From Pseudomonas cremoris (GTDB lineage Bacteria > Pseudomonadota > Gammaproteobacteria > Pseudomonadales > Pseudomonadaceae): a DNA stretch of 64,000 nt. A model generated the notes under the pieces. The model made no database searches. It had not been told where the DNA came from and saw nothing but the letters and a program-made list of their open reading frames with translations. A program made the translations under genes and the position numbers. The stretch spans positions 287,908-351,907 of the forward strand of contig NZ_JAAXCY010000008.1 of the NCBI RefSeq assembly GCF_014230465.1. The letters are read 5' to 3'. Shown piece by piece: positions 51,168 to 61,628 of this stretch. How positions within the stretch are numbered: position 1 is the stretch's first letter; every line of letters begins with the position of its first letter.

Positions 51168-54055
51168 CCACCTCTACTTCCAACGTCCGTCGACCCACGT
51201 TCGCTCAAGTCAAAGCTGCTGCGTTGCAGAACATTGATCGTGTGCTTGCTCACTGGCTGCCCAACGGCAAGCGCGTGGATGGCGGTAAGGAATACACCGC
51301 TCCCAATCCAACCCGCACCGACAAGCGCGCAGGTTCCCTCAAGGTCAACTTGAGCAAAGGCACCTGGGCGGATTTTGCCACCGGTGACAAAGGTGGCGAT
51401 CTGATCGACCTAGTGCGCTATTTGGATGGCGGTACCGACGTCGAAGCCTGCAATAAACTGGCGGATCTATTGCACGTGACTGCCGAGGCGGTTCAACCCA
51501 AGCCGAGCCCCAGCAAAAACAGAACACCGGAATGGATTGCCATCCAGCCGATCCCGGCCGAGGCCATGAACAAGTGCCCGGCCACACATCGGCAACACGG
51601 CGCACCGTCCAAAGTCTGGCTATATCGCGACGCTCAGGGCCAACCGGTCATGGCGCTCTATCGCTTCGACTTGGACCCCGATGAAGACGGCAAACCGCGC
51701 AAGGTGTTTGCACCGTTGACCTGGTGCCAGCGGTCCGACAGTCAAACGCGGCAATGGCGTTGGCAAGGCTTGCCGGAGCCGCGTCCACTGCTACGCCTGG
51801 ACGAACTGGCGCAACGCGCAAAAGCTCCGGTCATTCTGTGCGAAGGCGAAAAGGCCGCCGACGCCGTAACGGATCTGCTGCCCAAATACGTGGCCACGTG
51901 CTGGCCGAACGGCTCGAACTCCTGGCACAAAGCAGACCTGACACCGCTCAAAGGACGGTCTGTAGTGTTGTGGCCAGACAACGACGCCAGTGGCAAAAAC
52001 TGCATGGTCGCCGTCGCCGGAAAACTACATCAGATCGGCGCCGCGTCGGTGTGCTTGATCGCCCTGGACGTATTCAAACGCAAGCCAACTGTCAAAAGTG
52101 GCCAGCCCACTTTTGCCAAAGGTGGTCAATGGGACGATGGCGACGACGCGGCCGATGCCCAAGCTAAAGGTTGGACGGCAGCGCATTTCGCGGAGCTGGA
52201 GCGCAGCGGCGAACTGTTCAGCGATGAGCCGGAGAAAGCACCGAACGAAACACCTGAAGTCAAAGCGAAGCCAACGACCAAGCGTACCGCGAAACCCAAA
52301 AACGATCTGCTACCCGGCGGCTTCCGCCTAACGCCAGATGGCGTGTTTTATTCCGGTGACGATGGGGAAGCGCGTCCGGTGTGTTCGCCACTGGAGATCC
52401 TCGCTCGTACTCGCGATGCACAGGGCCAGAACTGGGGCTTGCTGGTCGAGTTCGACGATCCAGATGGCGCGAAAAAGCGCTGGAACATCCCGGCACGGAC
52501 CATGACCGGCGACTTTGGCAAGGACGTGCTCGGCCCGCTGGTGGATATGGGCTTGCGACTGGCCGGCAGTCGCTCCGGACGCAATGCCCGCAACGACCTG
52601 CAGAGCTATCTCGGCGGCTTCGACAGCGCGCAACGCGCTCGCTTGGTTACCCGTTTGGGCTGGCACGACAGCGCCTTTCTGCTACCCGAACAACAGGTCG
52701 GTTCGCACGCCGAACACCTGCACTTCTATGAGGCCGGCGCTCAGCTCCCGCCTATCAGCGAAGCCGGCACCTTGGAGCAGTGGCAGGAGCAGATCGGTGC
52801 CTTGTGCATCGGTAACCACCGCTTGGCGTTTGTGGCCAGCGTGGCGTTTGCTGGTCCGCTGCTGCACATGCTCGGTCATGAGTCGGGGGGGTTTCACCTC
52901 TATGGCGACAGTTCGGGCGGTAAGACCACCCACCTGCAAGTGGCCGCCTCGATCTACGGTGGACCGCGCCTGGTGCGTTCGTGGCGCTCCACCGACAACG
53001 CCTTGGAGTCCATTGCCGCTGCGCACTCCGACGGGCTCTTGGTGCTGGATGAAATCGGCATGTGCGACCCGCGCATTATTGGTGAAACGGTGTACATGCT
53101 CGGCAACGGCACAGGGAAGGCTCGCGCCAATGATCGAGGACAAGCAGGCCGACAGGTGCAGGAGTGGCGCTTGCTGTTTCTCTCGACCGGCGAGAAGACA
53201 TTGGCACAGCACATGGCCGAAGCGAACAAGGAATTGAAAGCCGGTATGGAGGTGCGAATGCTCGCCGTGCCCGCGGACGCCAGCAAAGGCCTAGGCATGT
53301 TCGACGTGTTAAATGGCTTTGACGATGCGGCCGCCCTCTCCGATGCGCTCAAGGCACGGGTGGCCAAGTACTACGGCACACCTTTGACCGCCTTCCTGTC
53401 GGCCCTCTGTGACCCCGGCAAGCGACATGGCTGGTCCGCGATCCTTCGCCACACCTTGGAGGGCTTTATCGCCAAGGCATTACCCGTCTCGGCCAGCGGT
53501 CAGGCGCATCGAGCGGCCGCTCGCTTCGGCTTGGCTGCCGCCGCTGGCGAACTGGCCACCGCGATGGGGATTACCGGCTGGCCTGATGGCACCGCCACCA
53601 CCGCAGCCCGGGTGTGCCTCAGTGCCTGGATGAATGAGCGCGGCGGCGCCGGAAATTTCGAAGGAGACGCAATCTTGTCGCGGTTGCGCCAGGTCATCGA
53701 ACGCTTTGGTGAAAGTCGTTTTACCCGCTGGGAGTCAGCCGCCGCAAAGATCGATGAGCACGGTCCGCGCACCATCGACCGACTGGGTTTTCGCAAGTCG
53801 CTGGAACACGGAATGGGCGACACGCTGCATACGACGACTACTTACTACGTGCTGCCCGAAGCTTGGCGCTCCGAAGTATTCAAGGGCATGAACATCACCG
53901 CGGTAAACAAGGAGCTGTTACGTCGAGGTGTGTTGGAGCCGGGGACTGATGGCAAAGCGTCGACCGCTGTACGCCTACCTGGACTTGGTTTGCAGCGTTG
54001 CTACGTAGTTGTGGCAGTACCTGAGCAGGGTGAGCGCGAAGCTCAGGCCGCCTGA
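51164..54055 (+). CDS. P4 alpha-like TOPRIM/DUF927 primase-helicase
   Basis: 963 residues. The N-terminal region (residues 40-110, NPTRTDKRAGSLKVNLSKGT, then GDKGGDLIDLVRYLDGG) resembles the primase zinc-domain neighbourhood. A TOPRIM domain (about 220-300) has VILCEGEKAADAV and VVLWPDNDASG. The DUF927 helicase-like domain (about 390-700) has Walker A YGDSSGGKTTH near 580 and Walker B GLLVLDEIGM near 625. It should prime and unwind at the origin of the element, like P4 alpha. Last gene of the ATGA-coupled operon. Confidence 0.9.
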   Translation: MTTSTSNVRRPTFAQVKAAALQNIDRVLAHWLPNGKRVDGGKEYTAPNPTRTDKRAGSLKVNLSKGTWADFATGDKGGDLIDLVRYLDGGTDVEACNKLADLLHVTAEAVQPKPSPSKNRTPEWIAIQPIPAEAMNKCPATHRQHGAPSKVWLYRDAQGQPVMALYRFDLDPDEDGKPRKVFAPLTWCQRSDSQTRQWRWQGLPEPRPLLRLDELAQRAKAPVILCEGEKAADAVTDLLPKYVATCWPNGSNSWHKADLTPLKGRSVVLWPDNDASGKNCMVAVAGKLHQIGAASVCLIALDVFKRKPTVKSGQPTFAKGGQWDDGDDAADAQAKGWTAAHFAELERSGELFSDEPEKAPNETPEVKAKPTTKRTAKPKNDLLPGGFRLTPDGVFYSGDDGEARPVCSPLEILARTRDAQGQNWGLLVEFDDPDGAKKRWNIPARTMTGDFGKDVLGPLVDMGLRLAGSRSGRNARNDLQSYLGGFDSAQRARLVTRLGWHDSAFLLPEQQVGSHAEHLHFYEAGAQLPPISEAGTLEQWQEQIGALCIGNHRLAFVASVAFAGPLLHMLGHESGGFHLYGDSSGGKTTHLQVAASIYGGPRLVRSWRSTDNALESIAAAHSDGLLVLDEIGMCDPRIIGETVYMLGNGTGKARANDRGQAGRQVQEWRLLFLSTGEKTLAQHMAEANKELKAGMEVRMLAVPADASKGLGMFDVLNGFDDAAALSDALKARVAKYYGTPLTAFLSALCDPGKRHGWSAILRHTLEGFIAKALPVSASGQAHRAAARFGLAAAAGELATAMGITGWPDGTATTAARVCLSAWMNERGGAGNFEGDAILSRLRQVIERFGESRFTRWESAAAKIDEHGPRTIDRLGFRKSLEHGMGDTLHTTTTYYVLPEAWRSEVFKGMNITAVNKELLRRGVLEPGTDGKASTAVRLPGLGLQRCYVVVAVPEQGEREAQAA

Positions 54056-54144
54056 GTCGCTACCTAATTCATGAGGTAGCGCCGGCTTATTCCGGCCTCG
54101 CCAGCCAGGCACACACAACCAAAAATCTGACTTTAGGAATAACC

Positions 54145-55002
54145 ATGAACGAATTGAAACAGCAACAAGCGGCTTTAATCTCCGAACGCGAAACGCTGGA
54201 AAATAGTCTCCCCCACTAGGAGGCAGCTTGGCGCAATGCGCCCAGCAACTACAGCCCCAACGGCAACATGATAGGAAGCCCAGAGAGCAGAGCCGCCGAG
54301 GACAGACTATCGAGTGCCCAAAGCCGTGTACGCGCCATCTCCAGCGAGCTGGAACGAATTGAACAAAAGCTCGCTCACCTAGACCGCCTAGAGCGGGTCG
54401 ACCAGATCAAAACAGAATCCATCCAAGCGATGTCCGAATCAGCCGTCGAGGTCGAAGCATTGGAGCGGATAAAAGCGCACTTGAATGAGCGCCGTCAGGC
54501 GATTCAAGCGGAAGCAGAACAATCTCTGGGTAAAGCACAGCAAGCCGAGCGAGACGCAGCCAGCCTCTACGCCCGGAGCCTTGCCAGCGGCGACAGTGAA
54601 GGTGAAAAAACCGCGAATAGCGAAATTCAGAAAGCCGCCAAACAACTTGCAACAACGGATGAGCAAGTGAGAAGGCAAGAACTCATTCTCACCGCCCTGC
54701 AAGCCGAACTCGACACCATCGAAACTCACATATCAAACGCTCAACAGCGTGGAAATGAGGCCAAAAAAGCAGCTTTGAACGCGGTAGGGTTTGCATTAGA
54801 TGAGGAGTGGAATGCAGCAACGAAGCAATTAGTAGAAGTGGGAGCGCGGATACTTGCCGTCAGCTACCAAAAGGGTGGGATGGGAGATGCTTTGTCCGGA
54901 CTTGACGTTCCACGGTTCGGTCCTTTCCATTCGAGACTTGATCGTTCCGACCTGGCAGCTGTCGCCCGCGACATCTCCCTAGAGGATCTTCTGACAGCCT
55001 GA
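54145..55002 (+). pseudogene. Coiled-coil protein gene split by an in-frame amber codon
   Basis: Good start at ATG 54145 with AGGA seven bases upstream: MNELKQQQAALISERETLEN then SLPH and TAG (54217-54219). The same frame continues EAAWRNAPSNYSPNG and then 244 residues from ATG 54268, mainly coiled coil (QSRVRAISSELERIEQKLAH). Joined, it would be about 284 residues. The ATG at 54268 has no ribosome binding site, but a short ORF from 54236 ends on it in an ATGA overlap and could feed re-initiation. Phage-type protein of unknown role; nonsense mutation, read-through or re-initiation are all open. Confidence 0.6.
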
Positions 55003-55007
55003 CTCCG

Positions 55008-55033
55008 AAACAGCCCGCTTAAGCGGGCTGTTT
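55008..55033 (+). terminator. Terminator after the coiled-coil gene
   Basis: AAACAGCCCGCTT and AAGCGGGCTGTTT form a perfect 13-bp palindrome six bases after the stop. It ends the replication operon and separates it from the cargo. Confidence 0.8.
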
Positions 55034-55430
55034 ACTTACCTCCTTTCACGGGTGACAGGGCGCTCGCCATTCAGCGCAAGATTTCCGCGCCTTCAAATCA
55101 CCACTAACAGCCTTCTTCATTCGCATGCTTAATTATTTGCGTCCGATTGCGCAGCAAGGTATGGGCCGAATGACTATGCTGATCCGAACAGCGGCTCATG
55201 AAAATCAGTTCTGTACCTGAAGTGCTTTGCTGAAGTACACAAAGCGATGGAAGAGACAACAATTTGGATACCGGTTTCCTTCCCGCAATTTCCACGCTAA
55301 CCTCGACATAGGTGCGTACTCGATAAAAACATAATAGTCTCCACCTAAAAATGTCAGGAACCACTATAAAACGCTCAATTATTCAGCTGACTCAATACAA
55401 ATAAAGCAACCAGGGCGAGCATAGATTTAT
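55034..55430. other. Gene-free gap at the start of the cargo
   Basis: No convincing coding frame. The base composition turns visibly AT-rich towards the STAND gene, whose promoter is expected in the last 100 bases; none is clear. Confidence 0.4.
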
Positions 55431-58400
55431 ATGTCAAAATTAAATCAAATTCAATTTGCCCTCATCGAATTAGATGGAGGTGCTTTCCAGAAGCTGGCAG
55501 ATGCTTATCTCGTGGAAAGAGGATTCGGATACGTCAACTCCATCGGATCTGTTATTGCTGCGAATAAAGTAAGAACTGGAACGCCTGACACTTTAATAAC
55601 CACAACCAAAAACAACTACGTATTTGCCGAGTACACTACCCAGCAATCTGGCCTGCTGGACAAAATGAAAGGCGATCTAATTAAATGCTTTGACGAAACC
55701 AAGACAGGAATCCCAACCAATAACATTGAGAGAGTCGTTTTCTGCTTCACGGGCAAGATAAACTCTAAAGAAGAAGGCGAACTACGACACCTCTGTCAAT
55801 CAAAAAATATCAACCTAGATATTTTCGGCATTGACGCTATATCCTATGACCTATACAGCAAATACCCGGGGCTCGCCAAAGACTTTCTTGGCATTTCGAT
55901 TGACACCGGTCAAATTGTTTCCCCTTCAAAATTCGTTTCACTATACAACAGCGGAAAACTAGCTACCCGTCTTGACCTTGGCTTTCACTTTCGTGATAAA
56001 GAGTTTGACGAAACGATAGACGCATTAAAAAGAAGCAACCTAGTACTTCTATCTGGCAAATCAGGAGTTGGTAAATCTAGGCTCGCATTGGAAGTATGTA
56101 GAAGCTTCAGTGAAAGCTTTCCTGAATATGAAGTACTGTGCGTTTTCGGACGCAACCGCGACTTATGGGAAGACTTACAAATAAAGTTCAGAAGACCAGG
56201 TAACTTCCTTATTTTCGTGGACGATGCAAACCGAGTCAGTCAGTTCGACTACTTTATCGATCTTATTTCTCACCAAAGAGATGATCAGCAAATAAAAGTC
56301 CTTGCAAGCGTACGTGATTACGCGCTTAAAAAAATACAAGATTCAGCACAGCCATTGGGTGGCGGGCTAGAAATACAGCTTGATTCATTTAATGACAATC
56401 AGATTAGAACGTTAATTGCTGACGAATATGGAATTGTAAACAAACATTATTTGGATCGCATCGCTGAAATTGCACAAGGGAACCCGCGCCTCGCCGTTAT
56501 GGCTGCCGAAGTCGCAAAAGAAGCGCCCCTCAGCTGTATCCATGATGTTACGGCTTTATATGACAGTTATTTCTCTTCAATTTTAGACGATCTCAAAAAA
56601 GACGGAACCGATTTAACGAGCACAGCACTTATTCGTGCAGCCGCCATTGTATCTTTTTTTAAGGCTGTAGATCGAACGAATACGGAAATGATGCTAAGCA
56701 TAGAAAACGTCTTCAAAATAGACGCTGATGCATTCTGGGAGGCAGCCAGCCGGCTTCACGAGCTAGAACTTGTAGATATGTACGAAGACGAAGTCGTTCG
56801 AATATCAGATCAAGTTCTTGCAACTTATATTTTCTATGTTGCAACCTTCAAAGACAAAGCTATTGACTTCGGTGTACTGATAGATAATTTCTTCCCGAAG
56901 TATCGACATAAAATCATCGACTCAATCAACCCTGTTCTCCGTGCTTTCAATAGCGAAGCACTCATAAGTTCGATGCAGCCCCATATTGACCAAGCTATTT
57001 CCAGACTACAATTAGAAAGTAATGAAGATGGCACATTACACCTAATCGATGCATTCTGGTTCGTAAATTTAACTGACACACTTCTATGGATGCACAACCG
57101 AATTGAGGCGCTAACCTGTGAAATAACAGCCATTGATACAATTGAGTTTGAGCAATCAAAAACCACCGTACCATCTCCTTCCAATCTCAGCATATTAAGG
57201 TCGTTCGCGTTTGTCGGAGTGGAAGAAGTCAAGATGGCACTAGAACTTCTTATGCTCCACCTTTCCAAACGCCCCTCCGATGCACCAGGCTTATTGCGAA
57301 TATTAGTAGAAGATTACGGCTTCAAATTCGACTCGCATCACCAAAATTATAAGATTCAACAGGCTGTTTTAGATACCATTTGGAATTATGCAAGCACCGG
57401 TAACACTTTATTTTCGAGAGTGTTTTTATTTATTGCAAAAAATTATTTAGACACTCAGTTTGAAAGTCATGAGATGAATGGTAGCACTCTCACAATATCG
57501 AGATTTGAAACGCCCTCAACACTTGAACTTTCGGAAATCCGGCATACTATATTTAACCGATTATTTACTCTTTATGGGTTCCAGGAATTTCAGGGTAGCG
57601 TAATTGAGATTATTGAACACTACTGCACCTCATACAAACTAACAAATTCTGAAATAGCGCAAAAAGACTCCGAAAACTTATTACCTTTCCTTGAGTCACA
57701 CCTCAACCCTGACAACTATCAATGCTGTGCACTGATGCATAGCTATTTAGACCTTCTAGAAAAACACTCTATTAGCTACCAGGACTCCTTACGTAATCGA
57801 TACAGCAATGCCACACAAATTTTAGCAGACATAATTTTTCAGGATTGGTTAGGGGGCTCGGGACCAGAGCTGACATACGAAGAATATGAAAAATACAAAA
57901 ACGGCAGATTAATAACCCTCACAAAAAACTTCACACTAGATGAGTATTCAGTTCTTATAAATCAGTGCATAGCTATTAGCGACGCGAAGGACACAAAAAA
58001 AACCAACTGCCAAATTCAAAGAGCGCTTGAAAGTATTTTCTTATCATTGGCCGATAGTAACGATACACTTTACCTCGTTGTGATCGATCACTATTTACAA
58101 CTCCAAGACCCACTTCGACTAAATGGTTACGCATTAGTAAAAAAACTCGTAGATATAAGAAACCATAATGAAACGCTCCGACTCCTTGATAAATATGATT
58201 ACCCAGCCAAGAGACAATGGCAATTCTATACGTACATGGCAATCCAGCCTGAACTCATAGATAAAGAACTATCATCCAACCTGTATAAACTTTACGAAAC
58301 GTCGGAGACAATGGATCTGCCTCAGGACATGGATTACTTACTTAAATACGTTCCAGCCGACTCGATGGCGGTCGCAAAGGTTGTTGGAATTATACTTAAA

Positions 58401-59195
58401 AAAGTGCGTAGCGATTCCTCCGCAGCATATGCACTTACTATGCTATTTAATAGTTACACAGAAGCAGCAAAACGCTTGCCAGAACTTTTCTCGCAGGACC
58501 TAGAAACTCTTAAAATGGCTTACGGAGCTGTCGAAGTTACACGGCACTATGGCGATCACAAAGGCAATATTTTCAACCTTATTCTCGACTTAGATACGAC
58601 CTTCATAACAACGTACATCGATTGGGCGTTTCACAACTCTAAGCGTGGGTGGCTCAGTAGTCATGATAATCAGCGCGATTACGACTTCATTTGGGTTAGG
58701 CATGACTACAATGAAGTTATGACCATGTTGATCGAAAGCATTTTCTCTCATGAGCAAAACCATTTCTTTGCTATAGACCCTTATTTACACTCTTTCTTCA
58801 AGACCAAGAGTGAGGACCCCTACACTATTGAAAAGCAAGATATGCTTTTGCTTTCACTTATAGACAAGAAAAATGATAATTTAGAATTCATGGGGCTAAT
58901 TTTCTCCGTTATTGCTCAATTCCCACCAAATCGAAGACATATATTCCTGCAGCGATTTCTTAAACACAATCAGAACTTCGATAACTTTACACGCCTACCC
59001 TTGGAGCCTAATAGTCGCTCTTGGAGCGGGAGCCGAGTCCCGGTGCTGCAGGAGCAAATTAATTACTGGGAGTCCCTTCTCCCTCTTATTAGTAGCGTGA
59101 GTTTGCTGCGGCACAAACAGTATATCGAACGCATAATCCGCGAGTTACAAACGCAAATCGAAGATGAGAAAAAAAGAGACTTCATCAGTGATTAA
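55431..59195 (+). CDS. Nuclease-STAND NTPase, likely phage-defence (Avs-like)
   Basis: 1254 residues, AT-rich. The N-terminal 150 residues look like a PD-(D/E)xK nuclease: GTPDTLI (about 50) and VFAEYTTQ (about 64), with Thr in place of the usual Lys. The P-loop LLSGKSGVGKSRLAL (about 205), Walker B FLIFVDDAN (about 259), arginine sensor VLASVRDYA and GNPRLAVMAAEVAK form a STAND NTPase module. The remaining ~800 residues are helical repeats, the usual sensor part. Avs-type proteins detect phage proteins and then cut DNA; this one is shorter than most. Function inferred from architecture and island context. Confidence 0.8.
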   Translation: MSKLNQIQFALIELDGGAFQKLADAYLVERGFGYVNSIGSVIAANKVRTGTPDTLITTTKNNYVFAEYTTQQSGLLDKMKGDLIKCFDETKTGIPTNNIERVVFCFTGKINSKEEGELRHLCQSKNINLDIFGIDAISYDLYSKYPGLAKDFLGISIDTGQIVSPSKFVSLYNSGKLATRLDLGFHFRDKEFDETIDALKRSNLVLLSGKSGVGKSRLALEVCRSFSESFPEYEVLCVFGRNRDLWEDLQIKFRRPGNFLIFVDDANRVSQFDYFIDLISHQRDDQQIKVLASVRDYALKKIQDSAQPLGGGLEIQLDSFNDNQIRTLIADEYGIVNKHYLDRIAEIAQGNPRLAVMAAEVAKEAPLSCIHDVTALYDSYFSSILDDLKKDGTDLTSTALIRAAAIVSFFKAVDRTNTEMMLSIENVFKIDADAFWEAASRLHELELVDMYEDEVVRISDQVLATYIFYVATFKDKAIDFGVLIDNFFPKYRHKIIDSINPVLRAFNSEALISSMQPHIDQAISRLQLESNEDGTLHLIDAFWFVNLTDTLLWMHNRIEALTCEITAIDTIEFEQSKTTVPSPSNLSILRSFAFVGVEEVKMALELLMLHLSKRPSDAPGLLRILVEDYGFKFDSHHQNYKIQQAVLDTIWNYASTGNTLFSRVFLFIAKNYLDTQFESHEMNGSTLTISRFETPSTLELSEIRHTIFNRLFTLYGFQEFQGSVIEIIEHYCTSYKLTNSEIAQKDSENLLPFLESHLNPDNYQCCALMHSYLDLLEKHSISYQDSLRNRYSNATQILADIIFQDWLGGSGPELTYEEYEKYKNGRLITLTKNFTLDEYSVLINQCIAISDAKDTKKTNCQIQRALESIFLSLADSNDTLYLVVIDHYLQLQDPLRLNGYALVKKLVDIRNHNETLRLLDKYDYPAKRQWQFYTYMAIQPELIDKELSSNLYKLYETSETMDLPQDMDYLLKYVPADSMAVAKVVGIILKKVRSDSSAAYALTMLFNSYTEAAKRLPELFSQDLETLKMAYGAVEVTRHYGDHKGNIFNLILDLDTTFITTYIDWAFHNSKRGWLSSHDNQRDYDFIWVRHDYNEVMTMLIESIFSHEQNHFFAIDPYLHSFFKTKSEDPYTIEKQDMLLLSLIDKKNDNLEFMGLIFSVIAQFPPNRRHIFLQRFLKHNQNFDNFTRLPLEPNSRSWSGSRVPVLQEQINYWESLLPLISSVSLLRHKQYIERIIRELQTQIEDEKKRDFISD

Positions 59196-59536
59196 CACTA
59201 GCAACTCTTAAGCCTCAAAATCGGTGGGTGGATTTTGAAACGAAACTTTGATTTTCACACTGAGTGTGGGGGTCTCCGTTTGTCACGCAGGAGAAATCGA
59301 GAGGCGACGACGTGGATGAGATATTGCTCGACCTTAGGCAACCTGATCCGTACCGCCCCCTCAGTCATTCCGAAAAGCCGAAGATGAGCGCATTGGCTAG
59401 GTGATTTGCCCATTTTGATGGGCCGCCCACCCTCAGAGGAGAATGCAGCAGGTAGCTGCTGAAATGACAGGTGCCTGCCATCCAGTGAAACCTGTGATAT
59501 ATATGGATCACTAGCTAATATCGGGAGGGCTAACAA
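59196..59536. other. Gap between the STAND and GHKL genes
   Basis: No gene recognised. A 93-codon minus-strand frame (59255-59536) contains GGRPIKMGKSPSQCAHLRLF but resembles nothing I can name and runs into the GHKL start. More GC-rich than the genes on both sides, so this may be a join between modules. Confidence 0.4.
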
Positions 59537-61507
59537 TTGAACTTGTTCGGAATGGAAGACTTAAGTGCGCTAGATCGAAGCGAGATTGCGCGGAGGCAGT
59601 TAAATAATCTTCTGACCTCATATGCTGATGAAGCCGATCTCTTTAACGAGGTTGTTCAGAACGCTCTTGACAGTGTAATTTCAGCTGAAGAACGGGGACT
59701 CTACACTGGTGAAGTAGAACCTATGCTGACCATTATTGTTGGTCGCAGACCAGAGTCTTTTCACTACTTGTTCGTGGGCGACAATGGAACAGGAATGTCT
59801 CCCGACATTGCGAAGAACCTTACCGTCCCAGGATACTCCGCAGCCAAGAAGAAAGGTAAGACCCTAGGTTATAAAGGGGTTGGAGCATCTTACTTTTTTG
59901 CTGCCAGTCGACGTATTTCCTTGCGGACGGAAGACGAACTTGGACAATCGACACAATATACAGTCAGGGGGTCGTTTAGCTGGATAAAAGACCCTGAAGA
60001 GCCGGCCCCAATTATAGATGAAGAGTTTGATGTTCCTGATATAGTAAACGCGAAATTTCCAGCGGGAAGAGGAACGGGTTTATTATACCAATTCCATGAG
60101 GGAGTGCATCCGCGCAGTTTAGATTCGCTAGTAATCGTTGGCGACGGCCCCGAAAGAGAGCTCAGAAACTGGGCTAATTTTTTCGCCGCGAGAACGGTTC
60201 TTGGATCTGTCAGCCCTCTAAGCAGCAGCCCTATAAAGGTAAAGATAATTCTCGACAAGGGAGTTCAATCTTATGAAGCAATTTATGAGATCGACAAATA
60301 TGATATTGATAGCTCAAAGCTAGGATATCCGTTCCCCTCAGCAATTGTTAGAACTTCAGGAGACGCCGAAACCATTGATAACAGTCCGCCTGAGAAGCGA
60401 CATACTCATGCGAGGAAATATAGCGCTATACGACGTCGCTGGAATGCTGAAGAAATTATTTCTACTCTAACTGGGCTTTCAGACGATAGCCGAGAAAAAT
60501 TAGAAAAGCACCTTCAATGGGTAGATGGATATCTTTGCTATTCGACAGAGGTACTCGCTGAGGCGAATAAACGATTGGGCGGTCGCAGTAACCTGCTTCG
60601 GCATGGTATGCGTATAGCTGTAGACGGAGTGCCTCAGGGCCGCTCTGTAGATTTATCCCTAACCAGCAGCCAAGGCTTAGATAGACAAGCTCATATTATG
60701 ATTTCCTTTGAGGGACTTGAACTAGATCTTGGCCGAAAAATCTCTGCGGATGAGGATATAGCAAAAGCAGTAAGCGAGATTGGAAAGCGTGTTGTTGGAA
60801 TACTAAAGGAATATCGATGGGCTATGAAAAAGCCTAATCGGCCAGATGTGACGTCAGATCTAGACAGATGGCGTGCACAAATTGACTCCAGAGCAGCTGA
60901 CTCGGTCTATCCAGTTCTCAGTGAAAGGTTCAAATTAACACCAGTCTTCGATGTAGATCCAGATAACGAGCAAGAAGTCATAGCCCTTTTTATTTGGCTT
61001 TGCACATCTGGTTTTTTGAAGGGGTATCGTCTCAGAGCAATATCAGGCTTTGAGCGTTATGACTCATTAGTTTCCATTGATACAGAAAGCCCGATTTTGC
61101 GCGATACACATGATAGGCTTTCGATTCGAACAGATGACGACACCGTCTCGGGTGAAAATGTCGTTTTAGAATTCAAACATCAATTCATCGACCTAATTTC
61201 TGACTTCGACGATAAGAAAAAGAATCCGTCAGAAATTGATATTGTTGTTTGTTGGCAGGTAACAGATATAAATTGCGGCCGAGGAGTGCTTAATCCTTGC
61301 TATGGGGAATGGGGAGATCACCGTCCAAATTATGGAGCTAGTTACATTTGGCATGATGAAAATGAAACCTCATCAATTGTAGTTATAGCCCTGAGAAACC
61401 TCATATTGGAATTATTAGCTGCAAAAGAAAGAGAAATAGGTCTCTCGGGCCAGGGGATAGATCAGCTTGACCGCCTTTCACGACATGATAGAGATGCGCA
61501 CGTATAA
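59537..61507 (+). CDS. GHKL-type ATPase, candidate defence protein
   Basis: 656 residues. The N-terminal Hsp90/MORC-like ATPase fold is clear: N box ADLFNEVVQNALDSV (about 34-48), G1 box DNGTGMS (about 82) and G2 box GYKGVGASYFF (about 113). The remaining 450 residues have no familiar domain, but DIVVCWQ and ASYIWHDENE recall the cores of nuclease-like folds. The start is TTG at 59537 with GGGAGG eight bases upstream, better than ATG 59552. No partner gene is coupled. Defence role inferred from context. Confidence 0.78.
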   Translation: MNLFGMEDLSALDRSEIARRQLNNLLTSYADEADLFNEVVQNALDSVISAEERGLYTGEVEPMLTIIVGRRPESFHYLFVGDNGTGMSPDIAKNLTVPGYSAAKKKGKTLGYKGVGASYFFAASRRISLRTEDELGQSTQYTVRGSFSWIKDPEEPAPIIDEEFDVPDIVNAKFPAGRGTGLLYQFHEGVHPRSLDSLVIVGDGPERELRNWANFFAARTVLGSVSPLSSSPIKVKIILDKGVQSYEAIYEIDKYDIDSSKLGYPFPSAIVRTSGDAETIDNSPPEKRHTHARKYSAIRRRWNAEEIISTLTGLSDDSREKLEKHLQWVDGYLCYSTEVLAEANKRLGGRSNLLRHGMRIAVDGVPQGRSVDLSLTSSQGLDRQAHIMISFEGLELDLGRKISADEDIAKAVSEIGKRVVGILKEYRWAMKKPNRPDVTSDLDRWRAQIDSRAADSVYPVLSERFKLTPVFDVDPDNEQEVIALFIWLCTSGFLKGYRLRAISGFERYDSLVSIDTESPILRDTHDRLSIRTDDDTVSGENVVLEFKHQFIDLISDFDDKKKNPSEIDIVVCWQVTDINCGRGVLNPCYGEWGDHRPNYGASYIWHDENETSSIVVIALRNLILELLAAKEREIGLSGQGIDQLDRLSRHDRDAHV

Positions 61508-61593
61508 GAGCGCAGCGATCTGCAGCTAAAATGCACAGCAGATAATTTTCCAGGGGGTGCCAAATACAAAGCCCTCAGGAACGAGATAGGCGA

Positions 61594-61628
61594 GAGACTT
61601 TAAGTTGTGAAGTACAACGTAAAGTCTC
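61594..61628 (+). terminator. Long hairpin after the GHKL gene
   Basis: GAGACTTTA and GTTGT pair with ACAAC and TAAAGTCTC around a five-base loop. No T run; likely the 3' end of the GHKL transcript. Confidence 0.55.

Noticed and set aside
55104..55364. 86-codon minus-strand ORF before the STAND gene
   Set aside because: No ribosome binding site and no similarity to anything I recognise.
59255..59536. 93-codon minus-strand ORF between STAND and GHKL genes, considered as a transposase remnant
   Set aside because: No catalytic motif or terminal repeats; I could not place it in any IS family.
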